From assembly GCA_003116975.1 (NCBI GenBank), contig BGKB01000039.1, forward strand, positions 372,001 to 436,000: a stretch of DNA of 64,000 nucleotides, written 5' to 3'. The translations under genes were made by a program, and so were the position numbers. Below are positions 18,582 to 29,851 of this stretch, piece by piece (position 1 is the stretch's first letter; every line of letters begins with the position of its first letter). Origin of the DNA: Aurantiochytrium sp. KH105 (lineage: Eukaryota > Sar > Bigyra > Thraustochytrida > Thraustochytriidae). The notes below the pieces were generated by a model. The model made no database searches. It saw only the letters and a program-made list of their open reading frames with translations, and was not told the origin of the DNA.

Positions 18582-19844
18582 TTACTCAAAGTTGAGATAC
18601 TCGATGTGACGAAGCTTGGAGTTGCGGACGATCCAAGGGTCGTTAAGGACCTGCTTGGTCGTGTAGCGCTTGGAGGGATCGAGGCGGAGCATGCGCGAAA
18701 CGAGGCTCTTGGCGCCAGGGTCAATGTCGCGCCAGACACCCTTTTGAAGGTGCTCGCGCCAGCGCGAGGGCTCGCGTCCAAATTCAATGGCCTCGAGCTC
18801 GAGCTCAAGCTGCTCTTCGACGCCCAGAGCGGCAACGTCGACGCCAGGCTTGTGGGGGAAGGGCGGGTACCCGGCGAGAAGAATGTAGAGCACAATGCCC
18901 GCAGACCAGACGTCGCAGGCGGGGCTGTAGAGGCGGTCGCGCAGGACTTCGGGCGCGACGTAGCCGAGGGTACCAGCCGGGTTCTTGAAAGCGTCGGACT
19001 CGTCGATCTTTTTGGCGAATCCAAGATCGGCGAGCTTGAAGGCCTCGTCCTCGCCCTCGTCCTTTTCCTCTTGGAGTTTTCCCTCGAGAAGTAGGTTCTC
19101 GAGCTTGACGTCGCGGTGGAGAATACCGTGCTCGTGCAGCGCGTTAAGCGCGAAGCAGAGCTTGCGGATGACTGCGGCCGCCTCGCGCTCGGGGATCCGG
19201 CCCGAGGTGGAGATGCGCTCGAAAAAGTCGCCGCCGCGCATGAGCTCCAGCACAAAATACAGGCGGCGGCTGTCTTCGTACACGTCCTTAATGGGCGTGA
19301 TGCGATGGTGACGGCCGCTGGCGCTGAGCTCCTCGAGAATGGCGAGCTCATTTTGGCAGATCTCGCGAGGCGCGGTGCGCTTGTCCATGACCTTGACGGC
19401 GACCTTTTGGCCGGTCTTGGTGTCGAGGGCTTCAAAGACGGTGGCGTAGTGGCCGTTGCCGAGTTCTTGGCCGATTTCGTAGCGCAGACGCGTGTCGCGG
19501 CGACGGTACTTTTGGGGAAGGTAGTAGCCGTCGTTGAGGTCGTCGACGGGGGCGGAGACGGCTCGCGCTGCGGTGGCCGGCGACGCCGAGTACTCGCGCG
19601 CGATGACCTTTGTCATGCTGCGTCCGGCGAGCTGGTCGTGCAGGCGCTGCGCCTGCGTGGCTGCCTGCGCTTGCGCGTGCGCGTGCGCGTTCGCCTGAGG
19701 ACTCCTGGGTCTCAGGCTCTGCGCGGTGGCCTGCGGGGCGTCGCGCGCGGTCGAGAAGGGTCTCGGGCGGCGACCCGCCGAGCTCTGCACGCTGCTCGCT
19801 GCGCGCGCGGCGCGGGCGCCCGCGCTGGCGACGCTGCGCATCAT
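18582..19844 (-). CDS. CAMK-like serine/threonine protein kinase
   Basis: 420 residues from the ATG at 19844 (tandem MM). The first ~115 residues are Ala/Arg/Ser/Gln-rich and low in acid, possibly a mitochondrial targeting region. The kinase domain spans about 122-405: ELGNGHYATVFEA (glycine loop), VAVK with Lys151, HRDVKLEN at 243-250, ADLGFAKK at 272-279, GTLGYVAPEV, DVWSAGIVLYILLAGYPPF and a C-terminal DPWI motif. These are typical of Ca2+/calmodulin-dependent-like kinases. The DFG motif reads DLG. An acidic insert (EEKDEGEDE) precedes it. No EF-hands or clear calmodulin site are seen, as the protein ends about 15 residues after the domain. The substrate is unknown. Confidence 0.9.
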   Translation of the reverse strand: MMRSVASAGARAARAASSVQSSAGRRPRPFSTARDAPQATAQSLRPRSPQANAHAHAQAQAATQAQRLHDQLAGRSMTKVIAREYSASPATAARAVSAPVDDLNDGYYLPQKYRRRDTRLRYEIGQELGNGHYATVFEALDTKTGQKVAVKVMDKRTAPREICQNELAILEELSASGRHHRITPIKDVYEDSRRLYFVLELMRGGDFFERISTSGRIPEREAAAVIRKLCFALNALHEHGILHRDVKLENLLLEGKLQEEKDEGEDEAFKLADLGFAKKIDESDAFKNPAGTLGYVAPEVLRDRLYSPACDVWSAGIVLYILLAGYPPFPHKPGVDVAALGVEEQLELELEAIEFGREPSRWREHLQKGVWRDIDPGAKSLVSRMLRLDPSKRYTTKQVLNDPWIVRNSKLRHIEYLNFE

Positions 19845-20330
19845 GCTTGCCTGCGCCCGTCTATCGGCTGGCTGGCCTAACCTGTCTCCTCTCTACTACT
19901 GCCCTGCTTTCCTTGGCGCGAGGTCCGCCCTGCGCGGCGAGGCGTGCGCGCGAATTCCGGTCTGCTGCTCCTGTCTGTCTGTCTGTCTGTCTGCCTGCCT
20001 GTCTCGGAAGGCGGGAGCGAGTCCTCCGTCTTTCTTTTTCCCGTTCTTTTCTTTCTTTTTCTTTTTCTCCTGACTTTTTCTTTCTTTCTTTTTCTTTTTC
20101 TTTTTCTTTTTCTCTCCTGCGTTTCAAGGCCGCGTTGCCTGCCGGCTTCCCCGGCACTCGCTCGCTCGCTCGCTCGCTCGCTCGCTCTCTCGGTCTGCGC
20201 TGCCGCGGGCGCTGCCTGCAGCTGCTGCTGCTGCGCCCCCTGCGGAGCGGAGCGTCACGCGTGCGCGGATGCGGCGTGCTCTGCCGGTCGGCCACCTGCG
20301 GCTGAGCCTGAGTCTGAGCGTGAGCGCGAG

Positions 20331-20366
<36 letters not shown>

Positions 20367-20831
20367 AGAGAAAGAAAGAGAAGGGAAGAAAGAAGGAGAG
20401 GAACGATCGAACGGCCAAGCCTGCGACTCGGCTTCCTGCTCGAGGCCAGCCTGCTCCTCGCCGGAATCTGGACTCCGCCAACAGGTCTTGCTCTGCTTTG
20501 CTTTGCTTGCTTGCTTGCGTCGTCACCCGCTGTCCTGCGTCTGTCTGTCTGTCTGTCTGTCCTGTCTGTCCTGTCTGGGCCTCCCCCTCGTCTCTCCGTA
20601 CCGCCGCTCAATGATTCGATTGCGCCCTCGGTCGATCGAGCGGTTCGCCACCGCACATGTCGAGTCGAGTCAGTCAGTACGCGCCGCCGAGTCGCGCCGC
20701 TGCTCCTCCCTCCCTCCCTCGCTCCCTCCCTCGCGCCGGGGCCCCTGCTTGTTCCCCGGCACGCGGCGGCGCTCCCCGGGCGCTCTGCTTTCACGCGGCG
20801 CGGAGCCGCCGGGAGCGGACCTTTCCTTTTT

Positions 20832-20871
<40 letters not shown>

Positions 20872-23800
20872 TTTTCTTTTTTTTTTTTTTTTTACCTACC
20901 GCCCACCAAAAGCCAAGCTTTTCGAAAGGGCAGGGCTCGCTGACTCCACTAGTGGCCGGTCGGCCAATAATGGCCGTGCCGCGCGCGCGCATCTTCGCCC
21001 TGGCCGCGCGTGGTGGTCGCCGATTGATTGCTTCTCCTGCATCACGGCAGGACGGACGCAAGAGGGCGTGCCACGCGAGCCTCGCGCTGCGTGCTGTGGC
21101 GCACATGCCATGCAAACCTACGTCTGTGACCAGCGCTCGAGGCGAAAGCGCGCGAAACGCCGCTGAAAGCTCCGCGCGTTCCCGGCGTTTTCCCGCGTCG
21201 AATAGTGCGCCCCCGCTCTCTCCCCTCTCTCTCTATCTATCCATGCGTCTCCTCATGGTGGCCCATCTTGGCCGCCGCGAGGGACTTTCCTGCGGCCTGC
21301 ACACACTCGATTATGATGGCGTACACACGCGCGTTACGTTCGCACGCAGACGCACTGGCGGATGGTCGCACGCACGCGCTGGGCCTGTGGCATCCACCAT
21401 GGCCAGCAGCAGCAGCAGCAGCAGCTGCAGCAGGCCGGGCGGGGCGGGGCGGGGCTGACTAAAACCGCCACCGGCACAGCGGGCTCTGACTCGGCGATGG
21501 CCGCTGCACTTGCCTGACCGACTCTGTCTGACTCACAGCGACAGAGTCGCAGTCGCCTGCGATGAATGAGTCGAACCCAAGTTTTCACCGTCGGCTGCAG
21601 GCCATCATGGGACGAAGGAGGCGACCGGGCGCAGGTCGCATCGCGCGCGTCTGCGTGTTTTTTGATCTTGGTGGCGCCACGATGCGAAGTTGGTACGGGC
21701 AGGTTTAACTTTAAAAAAAAGAATCCAAGCGAGGCAAGGAGCGAGAACCTTGAAATTCATGGCAGGTTGGGCGGGTTTGGGTGGTGGTCATGCCATATGT
21801 ATGTATACATGAGATGGGACCCAACCCACAAGTTCGTCCCTTCCCTATCGTTCCCTTCCCTCCCCTTCGCTTGGGCGGAAGCTCGATCACGGCGCCGCAG
21901 CGAGCGATGGGTCGCTGTCGCGATCACGAGACCAGCTGCAGCCAGACGGACCTGAGACTCGCTGTGCTCGGCTGCACCGGTAGCTGCGGCAGCGGCTCCA
22001 TTCGCGTCGCTTCACAACGGCCAACGGTGGCAGTGGCCATGGTGGCTGGCCGCACCGCTGCAGCAGCAACCACCGTGCGTCCCATCATTCTCTTTTATAT
22101 TTATAGGCTCCTCAAATCTCATCTCCGCGCCGAACGGACCCAAACTTGAGCGCGCCCCCCTCTTCCCGCTCCCGCACCGGCCAGGCGGCCATCCAACGAA
22201 CGAACTTGCTGCTGCAGCTGCAGCTGCTGCCTCTGGCCACGCAGACCAGAGTCGCGAGTCTCGTGCCTGGTTGCTTGGTCGGTTGGTTGGTGGATCGAGT
22301 AGACAGACCACGGCTCGCGCGATGCAGTGGCAACGGCAACGGCGGCTATGCGAGGCAGCAGCAGCAGTGGCATCAGCTGCAGCAGTGGCAGCTGCAGTCC
22401 CAAGTGACTCCTTTTAAAAATCGTCCCTCGCCTCAGTTCAGGTGGTTGGTCGGTTGGTTGGTGGGCTGGCTGACGACGACTGTGAATCTGGCTGCTGCCG
22501 CCGCGGCTGCAGCTGCTGCTGCTGCTGTGCGGAGATTCCACCCCTGCCTCGGCTCTCTCTCTCTCTCTCTGCCTCTGCCTGGCCGCACCGCGGCGCGAGA
22601 TTCGGCCGCCAGCCTCATCATGTGTGGCAGTTGCCGGCGGGTGTGCCGAGATCGTGAGAGAGAGAAAAGGTATATATCAGATGTTCACGGCGGCAGCGGG
22701 TTGCGCGCGGTCCCGGCAGCACAGCGACCACCGACCTCCCCCGTGCTGCACTGAGTGGGCGGCCGCAGCAATGTTCGAGGGCGGGAAGAGGAGCGGCCGT
22801 GGCGAATCAACGGTTCGGCGGCAGCGGCGGCAGAGGAGCCACCATCGCCACTGGCCACAACAACACCGATCGATCTCTTTGATTGATTGCGCCAAATATG
22901 GTGTGTGCTCGCGACCCACCACTGTATAGGCAAGAACTGTCGAGACAGTTTGGAATGCTGCAGGGTCCGAGTTGCATGAGAATCGAGGCCATTCAAGTGC
23001 ATGCTCTGCGTGCCGCGCATGACTTCGACTGCGGTTGTCACACGCAGACGCTTCGTCGGTGGTTGTGGTGGATGTGTAGGCGGAGGGAGGGGAGGACTTG
23101 CGTAGCAACACCGATGACGCGTTCGTCGCCCGCGTTGCGTTCGTCGCCTTGCGTTGCGGCGCGGGAGGAGGTCGCAGCTGTCGCGTCTCAGGGCTGGCTG
23201 CACGCGTAAAGCAGGTGCGGCCCGGGTGGTCCGGGGACCGCGGCGCTGTGCACGCACCGCACGCACGCACTCGGCGGCGGGCCGGGACGAGACTGACGAC
23301 TTGCGTATCGCACCGGCCGCAATCAATGCTGCTGCCACCCGTGGCAGGCCGGCCTTGATGGCATGTGGCGGATGGATAGATGGATGGATGGATGGATAGA
23401 TGAGTGCCAGCGACCCGTGGCAGTGTGGCTGGGTGGACCGAGGACTCGACGCAGGAACCTCTCAAGCGAGCGGTGCGGACGCGCGCGCCCACGATCGAAA
23501 TTGCTATTCCGACAAAATCGGTGAAATCGGCAAAACAAACAAAATAAATAAATAATTTTTTTTTAAAAAAAAATCTCAGAGATCCGTTGGCGGAACCCGA
23601 ACACCATTTCGATGATGTTCTCACTGCAAGCTGTATAGCATAGAATAAGCACAAGCGGCGCGCGCCAGAGCGCCTGCTCTGCACGTGCAAAGAAAGCAAA
23701 GGGCGCGGAGACTGCTGCGCCAAAGCGCACGCGACGAGGTTTTTCTTGGGCGCCCGGGGCCAGCTACGTAGGCAGGCACGCAAGGTGGGCACGCCAAGTA

Positions 23801-23896
23801 GGAGCTCGCGCAAGAGGGAAGCCGGCGAGCAGCCGTAGCAGCCACCTTCCCCTCCCCTCCCCCCCGCGCGCGCGAGTGCGCCCACTCGCACGGACA
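19845..23896. repeat. 4-kb repeat-rich divergent intergenic region
   Basis: No supported gene. Contents in order: (TGTC)n ~19975-20010; C/T tract 20035-20120; (CTCG)n 20157-20188; (CAGG)n 20333-20366; (TCTG)n ~20540-20570; (CTTT)n and poly-T ~20826-20892; (CAG)n near 21410-21430 and 22345-22385; (GGTT)n near 22280 and 22445; (GGAT)n near 23370-23400. Long open frames here are antisense or low-complexity Arg/Ser/Pro strings. It is the shared upstream region of the kinase and CFAP91 and may hold both promoters. Confidence 0.6.
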
Positions 23897-26233
23897 ATGC
23901 CGACGCAAGGAGCGCAGCAGGTCCAGCAGACGAGGCGCTTCGATCACCTGTACGACCCCACATACACGTGCTCGGCACCACGCGACCATGCTCGCATTAC
24001 CTCGAACGCGCAGACGAGCACCCTCGAACGCGTACCGGACCGCCAGAACCTGTTTTCAGAAATTCCCTCCGTCTACAAAAGCCACGAAATGCGACTGAGT
24101 ACCAAGAGCGACTTGCCAGGCCATGTGAGCACAGCTTATTGCGGCGATGCGCGCGATACAAACGCGCTCAAGGCAGCCAGCTCCGCCGCAGCCGTCAGCG
24201 GACAGCATCGCCACAAGTTCTTTCGTAGGCCCGTGGTTCCCATCCTTCACAGTGCCCCGCCCGAAATACTTCTCGCTGCGCAGCAGCAGCAACACCACCA
24301 ACAGCAACATGACCAAGAGCGCCAGGCGCTCAATGCCAGCGACCGGCCGTCAAAACTCTATGAAGCTGAGGTCGTCGAAGAGGTCGATGGCCAGGTCACT
24401 CAGGGCACTCAGACCATGCTCCGCGAATCCGAGGCGCAGACTGACCCGTACACCCCGGACTTCTTCATCCCCAAGGGCGCAAATCCCGAGCCCGAGATTC
24501 TCGAGCTCGCAGGTCTCAAGTTCGGACAAGGGCTCCCCATCACGCAGCATGAGGTTAATCTGATCGAGCGCGCTCGCTTCAAAAAGGCTTTCTTGGCATC
24601 TCTGCCCCCCATCACCGACGAAGCAAGCTTCAATTTGCGCAAACGCATGATGGAAGAGCAAGAACTCCGCGAGTTCAAGTACCGCGAAGATGAAATTAAC
24701 CGCCAGCAAACCGAGCACCTTCGACTGCTCAAGGAGGCCCTCGACGAGCGAGAGGCTGAGGCAGAATATCTCTCCGAACAGCGCCTCACGGCAATGCGTC
24801 AGCAAATGCTGCAGGACAAGGACCAAAAGCTCGTGGCGATACAAAAACAGCGCATCAAGCACCTTCGCAAGCTTGCGCGCGCCCGCGCAGCAGTATGTCC
24901 CGAGAAGCCCACCCACAAAGTTGTTGATGCCTATGACAACTTTGCATCCAAAACCTACGCACCCCTCCTGCGCGATGGTGTCTTTGATCCGAGCAAGATC
25001 GGGCCCCAAGAAGCAGCGCGCGTTGCTCTTCCGCACGATTTGGAGCAATTCATGCACCTCGAAGCTGCCATTGACCCGCGCAAGCTTGCCTCCAAGCCCC
25101 GCGATCTTACTGCTGACCTCTCTCGCGCCCAGGGTCACGGACCAGCAGCGGGCCGCAAACGTCAACAGCTTGTCAACCATCTTGAGTGGATGGACGCCCT
25201 CATTCGCTCGCGCAAGGCGGGTAATACCGCCGAAGCCAAGGCTGCCGACGAAGAAATTGCAGAAGACGATCCGCGGATGCCCATGTGGCGCAAGCGCGCC
25301 GAGAAATTGGAACGACCGCCCACGCCTCGCATCGCTCGCGCGCAAATCGAGGCAGAAGATGCACCGCAAACCGAAATGGCCCGCGTCATTACCAATGCGG
25401 CGGCTCTGCTCCAACGCCTCATTCGTGGACGTGCCATACAGACCATGATGGTCGAGGGCAAGAACAAGCGTCTCGAGCTCATCCGCGAGCTGCGAACAGA
25501 GGAGATCGCCGAGCAACAGGAGCAGCAGCAGCAGCAGCAACAACACTCATCCGCGCCTACGTCTCCGCCCCACGCTCCTTCGTCATCCCAAGCAGATTTG
25601 CAAGCCGCCGACACCGCCGAAAACCTCGCTAAAACTGCTGCTCAGGACGCAGTCCAAGGCGAAGTGCTCTCCACTACGCTCGATGTCCTGGCCAGCGAGC
25701 TCAAGCATATTGCGCAAGAACGTCATGTCCACGCGCTGGCAGAGACTGCCATTGAAAAGCGCCGCCGACGCGAACTCATCCAAGCCGGAACCCGCCAGGC
25801 CGAAGAAATGCGTCGACAGCGTGATGACGAAGTTTATCGTCAGCTCATTCGCGTACATCAAGGTACGGTCGACAGTCTCTTCGATGAGATTCTTGCCGAG
25901 AGTATCGAGTCTGCAGCTGCGGACACCGCCATGGACGAAATTATGCCTCCTGGAAGCTCGCGACCTTCGTCCGCTGCATCGCGGCCCGCGGGCACGACAA
26001 AGCAGTCCGAAAAAGAGGTCGTTCATGACCTCGTCTCTTCCTTCCTTCTGCCTCACGTGCAGCGGGAATCTGTTCGCATGCAGATCGAGGCCGAAGAGCG
26101 CCGATTTGTTCAGGCCGCCCATCGTTCCATTTACGAAACGTTGGCAAACTTTGGCGACGACCCGAGTCGAAGCGTGCTCGACAATGACGAGAACGACGAA
26201 ACCGCCCGCTCAAGTGGACGATCCAAAGAGTAG
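23897..26233 (+). CDS. CFAP91: Cilia- and flagella-associated protein 91 (MAATS1/AAT1-like)
   Basis: 778 residues from the ATG at 23897; the frame begins 7 codons earlier with GTG. The MAATS-type core shows ESEAQTDPYTPDFFIP near residue 175, then EILELAGLKFGQGLP, ...EVNLIERARFKKAFLASLPP and RKRMMEEQELREFKYREDEI, followed by long charged coiled coil. An IQ-like helix (LLQRLIRGRAIQTMM) lies near residue 505. A poly-Gln patch and a Ser/Thr/Lys tail are low-complexity. The family is an axonemal protein at the radial-spoke base/calmodulin-associated complex. It implies that the organism makes motile flagella, as thraustochytrid zoospores do. Confidence 0.92.
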   Translation: MPTQGAQQVQQTRRFDHLYDPTYTCSAPRDHARITSNAQTSTLERVPDRQNLFSEIPSVYKSHEMRLSTKSDLPGHVSTAYCGDARDTNALKAASSAAAVSGQHRHKFFRRPVVPILHSAPPEILLAAQQQQHHQQQHDQERQALNASDRPSKLYEAEVVEEVDGQVTQGTQTMLRESEAQTDPYTPDFFIPKGANPEPEILELAGLKFGQGLPITQHEVNLIERARFKKAFLASLPPITDEASFNLRKRMMEEQELREFKYREDEINRQQTEHLRLLKEALDEREAEAEYLSEQRLTAMRQQMLQDKDQKLVAIQKQRIKHLRKLARARAAVCPEKPTHKVVDAYDNFASKTYAPLLRDGVFDPSKIGPQEAARVALPHDLEQFMHLEAAIDPRKLASKPRDLTADLSRAQGHGPAAGRKRQQLVNHLEWMDALIRSRKAGNTAEAKAADEEIAEDDPRMPMWRKRAEKLERPPTPRIARAQIEAEDAPQTEMARVITNAAALLQRLIRGRAIQTMMVEGKNKRLELIRELRTEEIAEQQEQQQQQQQHSSAPTSPPHAPSSSQADLQAADTAENLAKTAAQDAVQGEVLSTTLDVLASELKHIAQERHVHALAETAIEKRRRRELIQAGTRQAEEMRRQRDDEVYRQLIRVHQGTVDSLFDEILAESIESAAADTAMDEIMPPGSSRPSSAASRPAGTTKQSEKEVVHDLVSSFLLPHVQRESVRMQIEAEERRFVQAAHRSIYETLANFGDDPSRSVLDNDENDETARSSGRSKE

Positions 26234-26736
26234 AGCAGCGTACGATTTCGACTTTCTCGAGCTCGCGCGCATTTTCTTCGTTGTGACCTACGTAACAAAC
26301 TACCTCTGTCGACGCTGCGATTGCTCTCGCTCGCGTTTCGACTTCCAACTTTTACTTTCAATCCCACTTTCTTTCCTCAGCCCAGAAAAAAAAAATCACA
26401 CCTTACTGGCTTTTACGAGTGTGCATGCTGACACCGCAAAATCATGTCTTTGCTCACGAGCGGTAAAACTTGTCACGGCGCTCTCGAATGTACTTGCGTC
26501 CTTTGTGTATACTCGTGTCTAACGTTATGACACGCTTGTGCACGCAAGCGCAAGAATATTGTGTTGAGTGGCGAGACAGTTTGCGGAAAACGGAGCTACT
26601 AGCAATGCTGTTTTCCATGCCGTTCATTTCACGTGAACTTGCGCGGCATTGACAAACGTAACACATGATATGTGCAAAGTCGAGTGCTTTTCCAAACAAA
26701 GAAAGAGGGGAAAGAGGGTTGCCATATCCTTCTTGT
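26234..26736. other. Convergent intergenic region
   Basis: 3' flanks of CFAP91 and COG7. An A-rich stretch lies near 26386-26400. Nothing else seen. Confidence 0.5.
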
Positions 26737-29700
26737 CTACTGCGAGTTCGTGGCCGCCGCACCTTGTTCCTGCGAATCACTAACATCCTTGGCAGCTTGT
26801 GACGCAGCCTTGATCTTATCCAATAAAAGGCGTTGCACATGTACAAGCACATCGCTTCGGCCTGACGACGCAGCCGCAACAGCAGCCTGTTCAAGGTCGC
26901 TCGTCGAGGTCTGCAGTGCGCCGTGAAAGTGCTCCAAAACAATATCATCCGGGGCAGCGATCAAGCTCAGAACGTACTCGAGCTGACCCAGATCCGCTGC
27001 CAATTGCTCCCTGCCCTTGTCTCCGATGCGGTCAATCCTCGCAATCTGGAGCATGAGGGTGTTGCTGGCGCCCAGAGCCACCACATTCAACCACTGGCGG
27101 GAAAACTCATCAAGCGCCTCTTCCTCCTCTTCTTCGTCGTCATCAAGAACGCCGTCCTTGGCGTTCTCGCCAGCTTCCTTCTCATCGGCACAATCCAGCG
27201 ACTCCGTAGCCTTGAGCAATGGAACCAACCGCGATTCCGCCTCGAGATGCAACAGGTCCTCGAGCGCCTCGCGCGCCTGACTTCCGAGACGATACACATT
27301 GGGTAAAAGATCCTTGGATGCATCCTTGCTTGCGAAGGGTTCGAGAAGTTGAACAAGGTTGCTCAAATGCTTGACAACTCGAGTCATATAACGCAAGGGA
27401 GTGCCAAACTCTGAAATCATCTCCTCCTCGGTGCTCTGGAAGCTCTGCACTTGAGCATCCGTATGGAGGGCCCACACACGCATAGCAGACATGTTTTTCC
27501 ATTCAAGCTGGATTGGGGCCATGATCGACTCGAACGCTACAGACTGCGCCGCTTCGATGAGCTCGTTCAGTGCCGCTGAGGATCGCTCCATGTATCGACC
27601 CCGGATAGAGGCATCTTCGCCTCCCGCGAGCGTTGTTAGATTCAATTGTGCTTCATCGTCGTTATCCAGCAGCGCTTCGGCCACCAGGGCCGCCATCTTT
27701 TGACCGCCGCTCGCTCTTGCCATCTCGGAGCGTTGCGACAACACCTCCGCTGCCAGGCGTGACATTTTCGGGGTGAGGACTTCCTCACGGAAAGCACGGA
27801 CGCGAGCCGCAAAGCCAGCTGACTCGTGCAAAAGACCCAAAACCGAAGACGTTTGTTCCTCCCATACGCCCTCATGTGCGGAAGAAGCCTCACTTGGATC
27901 ACCGAACATCTGCTTCAAAACTTGTACACATTTCGTACAGAATTCGAACCAAAAGTCGTCCACAGCACGCAAAAGGTCGGCAACCTTGGCACCTTGCGAA
28001 AACCGCGCGCAGCGCTCCATTGCAGTTTGCACGAGACTTGTGCTGCTTGGATCGCTCAATAGACCACGAATCGTGTTGGCAGAGACCTGGCCCGCACGAC
28101 TGGCAAACTCGGCAGAGAGGACGCGGCGCTCGAGCGCTCCGTAACTACCAAAGAGACTCGCAAAGGGTTCGGCAACAGCCTTGGCCAGGGCCTTGTCGTC
28201 GGTCGACGGTCCACTGGCCTCATGCGATGCCCCGCCGTCACGCACAGAGGCGACTGGGTCGTTACTGCCACTTTCGCCGCCGTGCTCGTGCGCAATTCGC
28301 ACCACCTGGTCAGCAAATGCGCAGGTCTTTTCAAAGACGTCGATGGCACTTGCAAGTTCGCTCTTTTGCAAGTACGACTCGAGGTCAGCCCGAATGAAAG
28401 CGAGGCCTTCGATTGCAATGCGCTCAATCGCCGAGGCTGCGTGGGTCTTGCCAAAGACGCGCACACACCGGCTGGCCTCGCGCTCCAAGGCGCCTGCAAA
28501 GCGTTCGTAAAAACGTTGAATCCACGAGGACAGCGGATCTCCATCCTGCTGCGCTGCCGCGACTGAGTCTTCCCAGTCCTTATGCAGGAAGCCTGCTCTG
28601 GCGGAAGCAAACTCGTTGCAAAGAGTCTGCAGCGTTCCCATGGTTTCAAACACCTCGACAAGGCTGTGCAGACGTTTTTCAGCGTCTTTGACCTTTTCTT
28701 CGCCGCCATCCTCCTCGCCGTCGAGGCACGTACGAATCGCTTCCTGCAGTCCAGGGCCAATGAGAGTTTCCAGACGCTCCTCCATGGAAGTGAGCGTTCG
28801 TTCCCGCTCCTCCGCTCCGGGCATGCCGTCGAGCAGACTTAGACTCTCACGAAGGGAGGACAGACGTTTTGCAACGCCCACCAGGTTTTGACTTTCAAAG
28901 CCCTCCTCAACCTCTCGCGCCAACCGACTCCAATTTGCCGATTGCTCGAGGACGCCAATTGTTTGGTCCAGGTTCATTTTAATCGTGTGTAGGTGCTCAA
29001 GCGTGTCGATCGTCGTCACGTCCCCAGCACTCGGACTACTTGGGCTTCCCATTTCTGGGCCCCTAGGGGATGCCTCGAGGGCCGAGCGCTCGAGGCTCAC
29101 CACTTGCGATTCAAGCTTGCCAACGCCTCGAACCAATGCGCTCGAGTCGCGTCCGATGCGCTCGACTTCCCGCAGCGCCCTTGGGATTGATCCCAGGAGC
29201 TGAGCCATTTGGTCCTCTAGCTTGCTATTGAGCGATTGTGACTCTTGCTGCAAACGGACGAGCACGCTAGCGAGATAGTTCTGTGCTCACATTGCGGTTA
29301 GCAGGAGGAGTCAAAGGGGGGGGGGGGGGGGGGGAGGGGAGGAACGTCATGTCAGGTCAGCATCCTTAACATTGCGCTCTTTTATTTGGGGACAGCCTTG
29401 AGTTTCAAGAACGTCGTCCATCNNNNNNNNNNNNNNNNNNNNNNNNNGGGGGGGGAGGGGGGGGGGGGGAGAGGGAACGTCATGTCAGTCAGCATCCTTA
29501 ACATTGCGCTCTTTTATTTGGACACCTTGAGTTTCAAGAACTCGTCCATCTCTCCCTGAAAAAACAACTTACTTCGAGTGGGGCTGGTGCTCGACCTTGC
29601 TGCGCGAGGCTAGCGCTCGTGTTCGGAGTCGACCCGGCGCCAACCTCGGGTTCAACTTCGTCCGGCGACGTGGCAAGATCGCTTGGTGCAGCAGCAGCAG

Positions 29701-29851
29701 CAACAGAAGCGTCTTTGTTTGCAAGAGAGCCGTCAGCGTGCAGGCTCTCCTGCGAGGCGACAGCCTTCTCCAGACAGGTGTTGACCCATGCCTTGATGTC
29801 AAGGTCGAGTTCCTCGAAGGGCCGGAGGGTCTCCTGCGTGAGCGTATCCAT
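26737..29851 (-). CDS. COG7: Conserved oligomeric Golgi complex subunit 7
   Basis: Two exons on the minus strand: 29851-29573 (93 codons) and 29280-26737. The donor GAA|GTAAGT and the acceptor GAGCACAG|AAC, with a TGCTAACC branch-like site, join in phase 0 to give about 940 residues. Exon 1 has FEELDLDIKAWVN, the COG7 N-terminal signature. Exon 2 opens with VRLQQESQSLNSKLEDQM and IPRALREVERIGRDS, then a long helical-rod protein ending in a charged tail. COG7 belongs to lobe B of the COG tether, which returns vesicles within the Golgi. The intron contains a 25-N gap flanked by two copies of the same ~105 bp; the true intron is probably shorter. Confidence 0.85.
29317..29551. other. Assembly gap with duplicated flanks
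   Basis: N tract 29423-29447. The left flank (29317-29422) and right flank (29448-29551) carry the same poly-G run and following ~90 bases; the left copy has small insertions and deletions. This looks like two overlapping contig ends that were not merged, not a biological repeat. Confidence 0.85.

Noticed and set aside
18985-19880. Plus-strand frames opposite the kinase
   Set aside because: Antisense shadow of a clear kinase; no homology.
22677-23981. 434-codon minus-strand frame
   Set aside because: Low-complexity Arg/Ser/Ala string over microsatellites; overlaps the CFAP91 start; no domain.
29556-29572. 17-nt GT...AG segment in COG7 (GTAAGTTGTTTTTTCAG)
   Set aside because: Too short for an intron; using it leads to a stop soon after. 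The longer intron to 29281 restores COG7.
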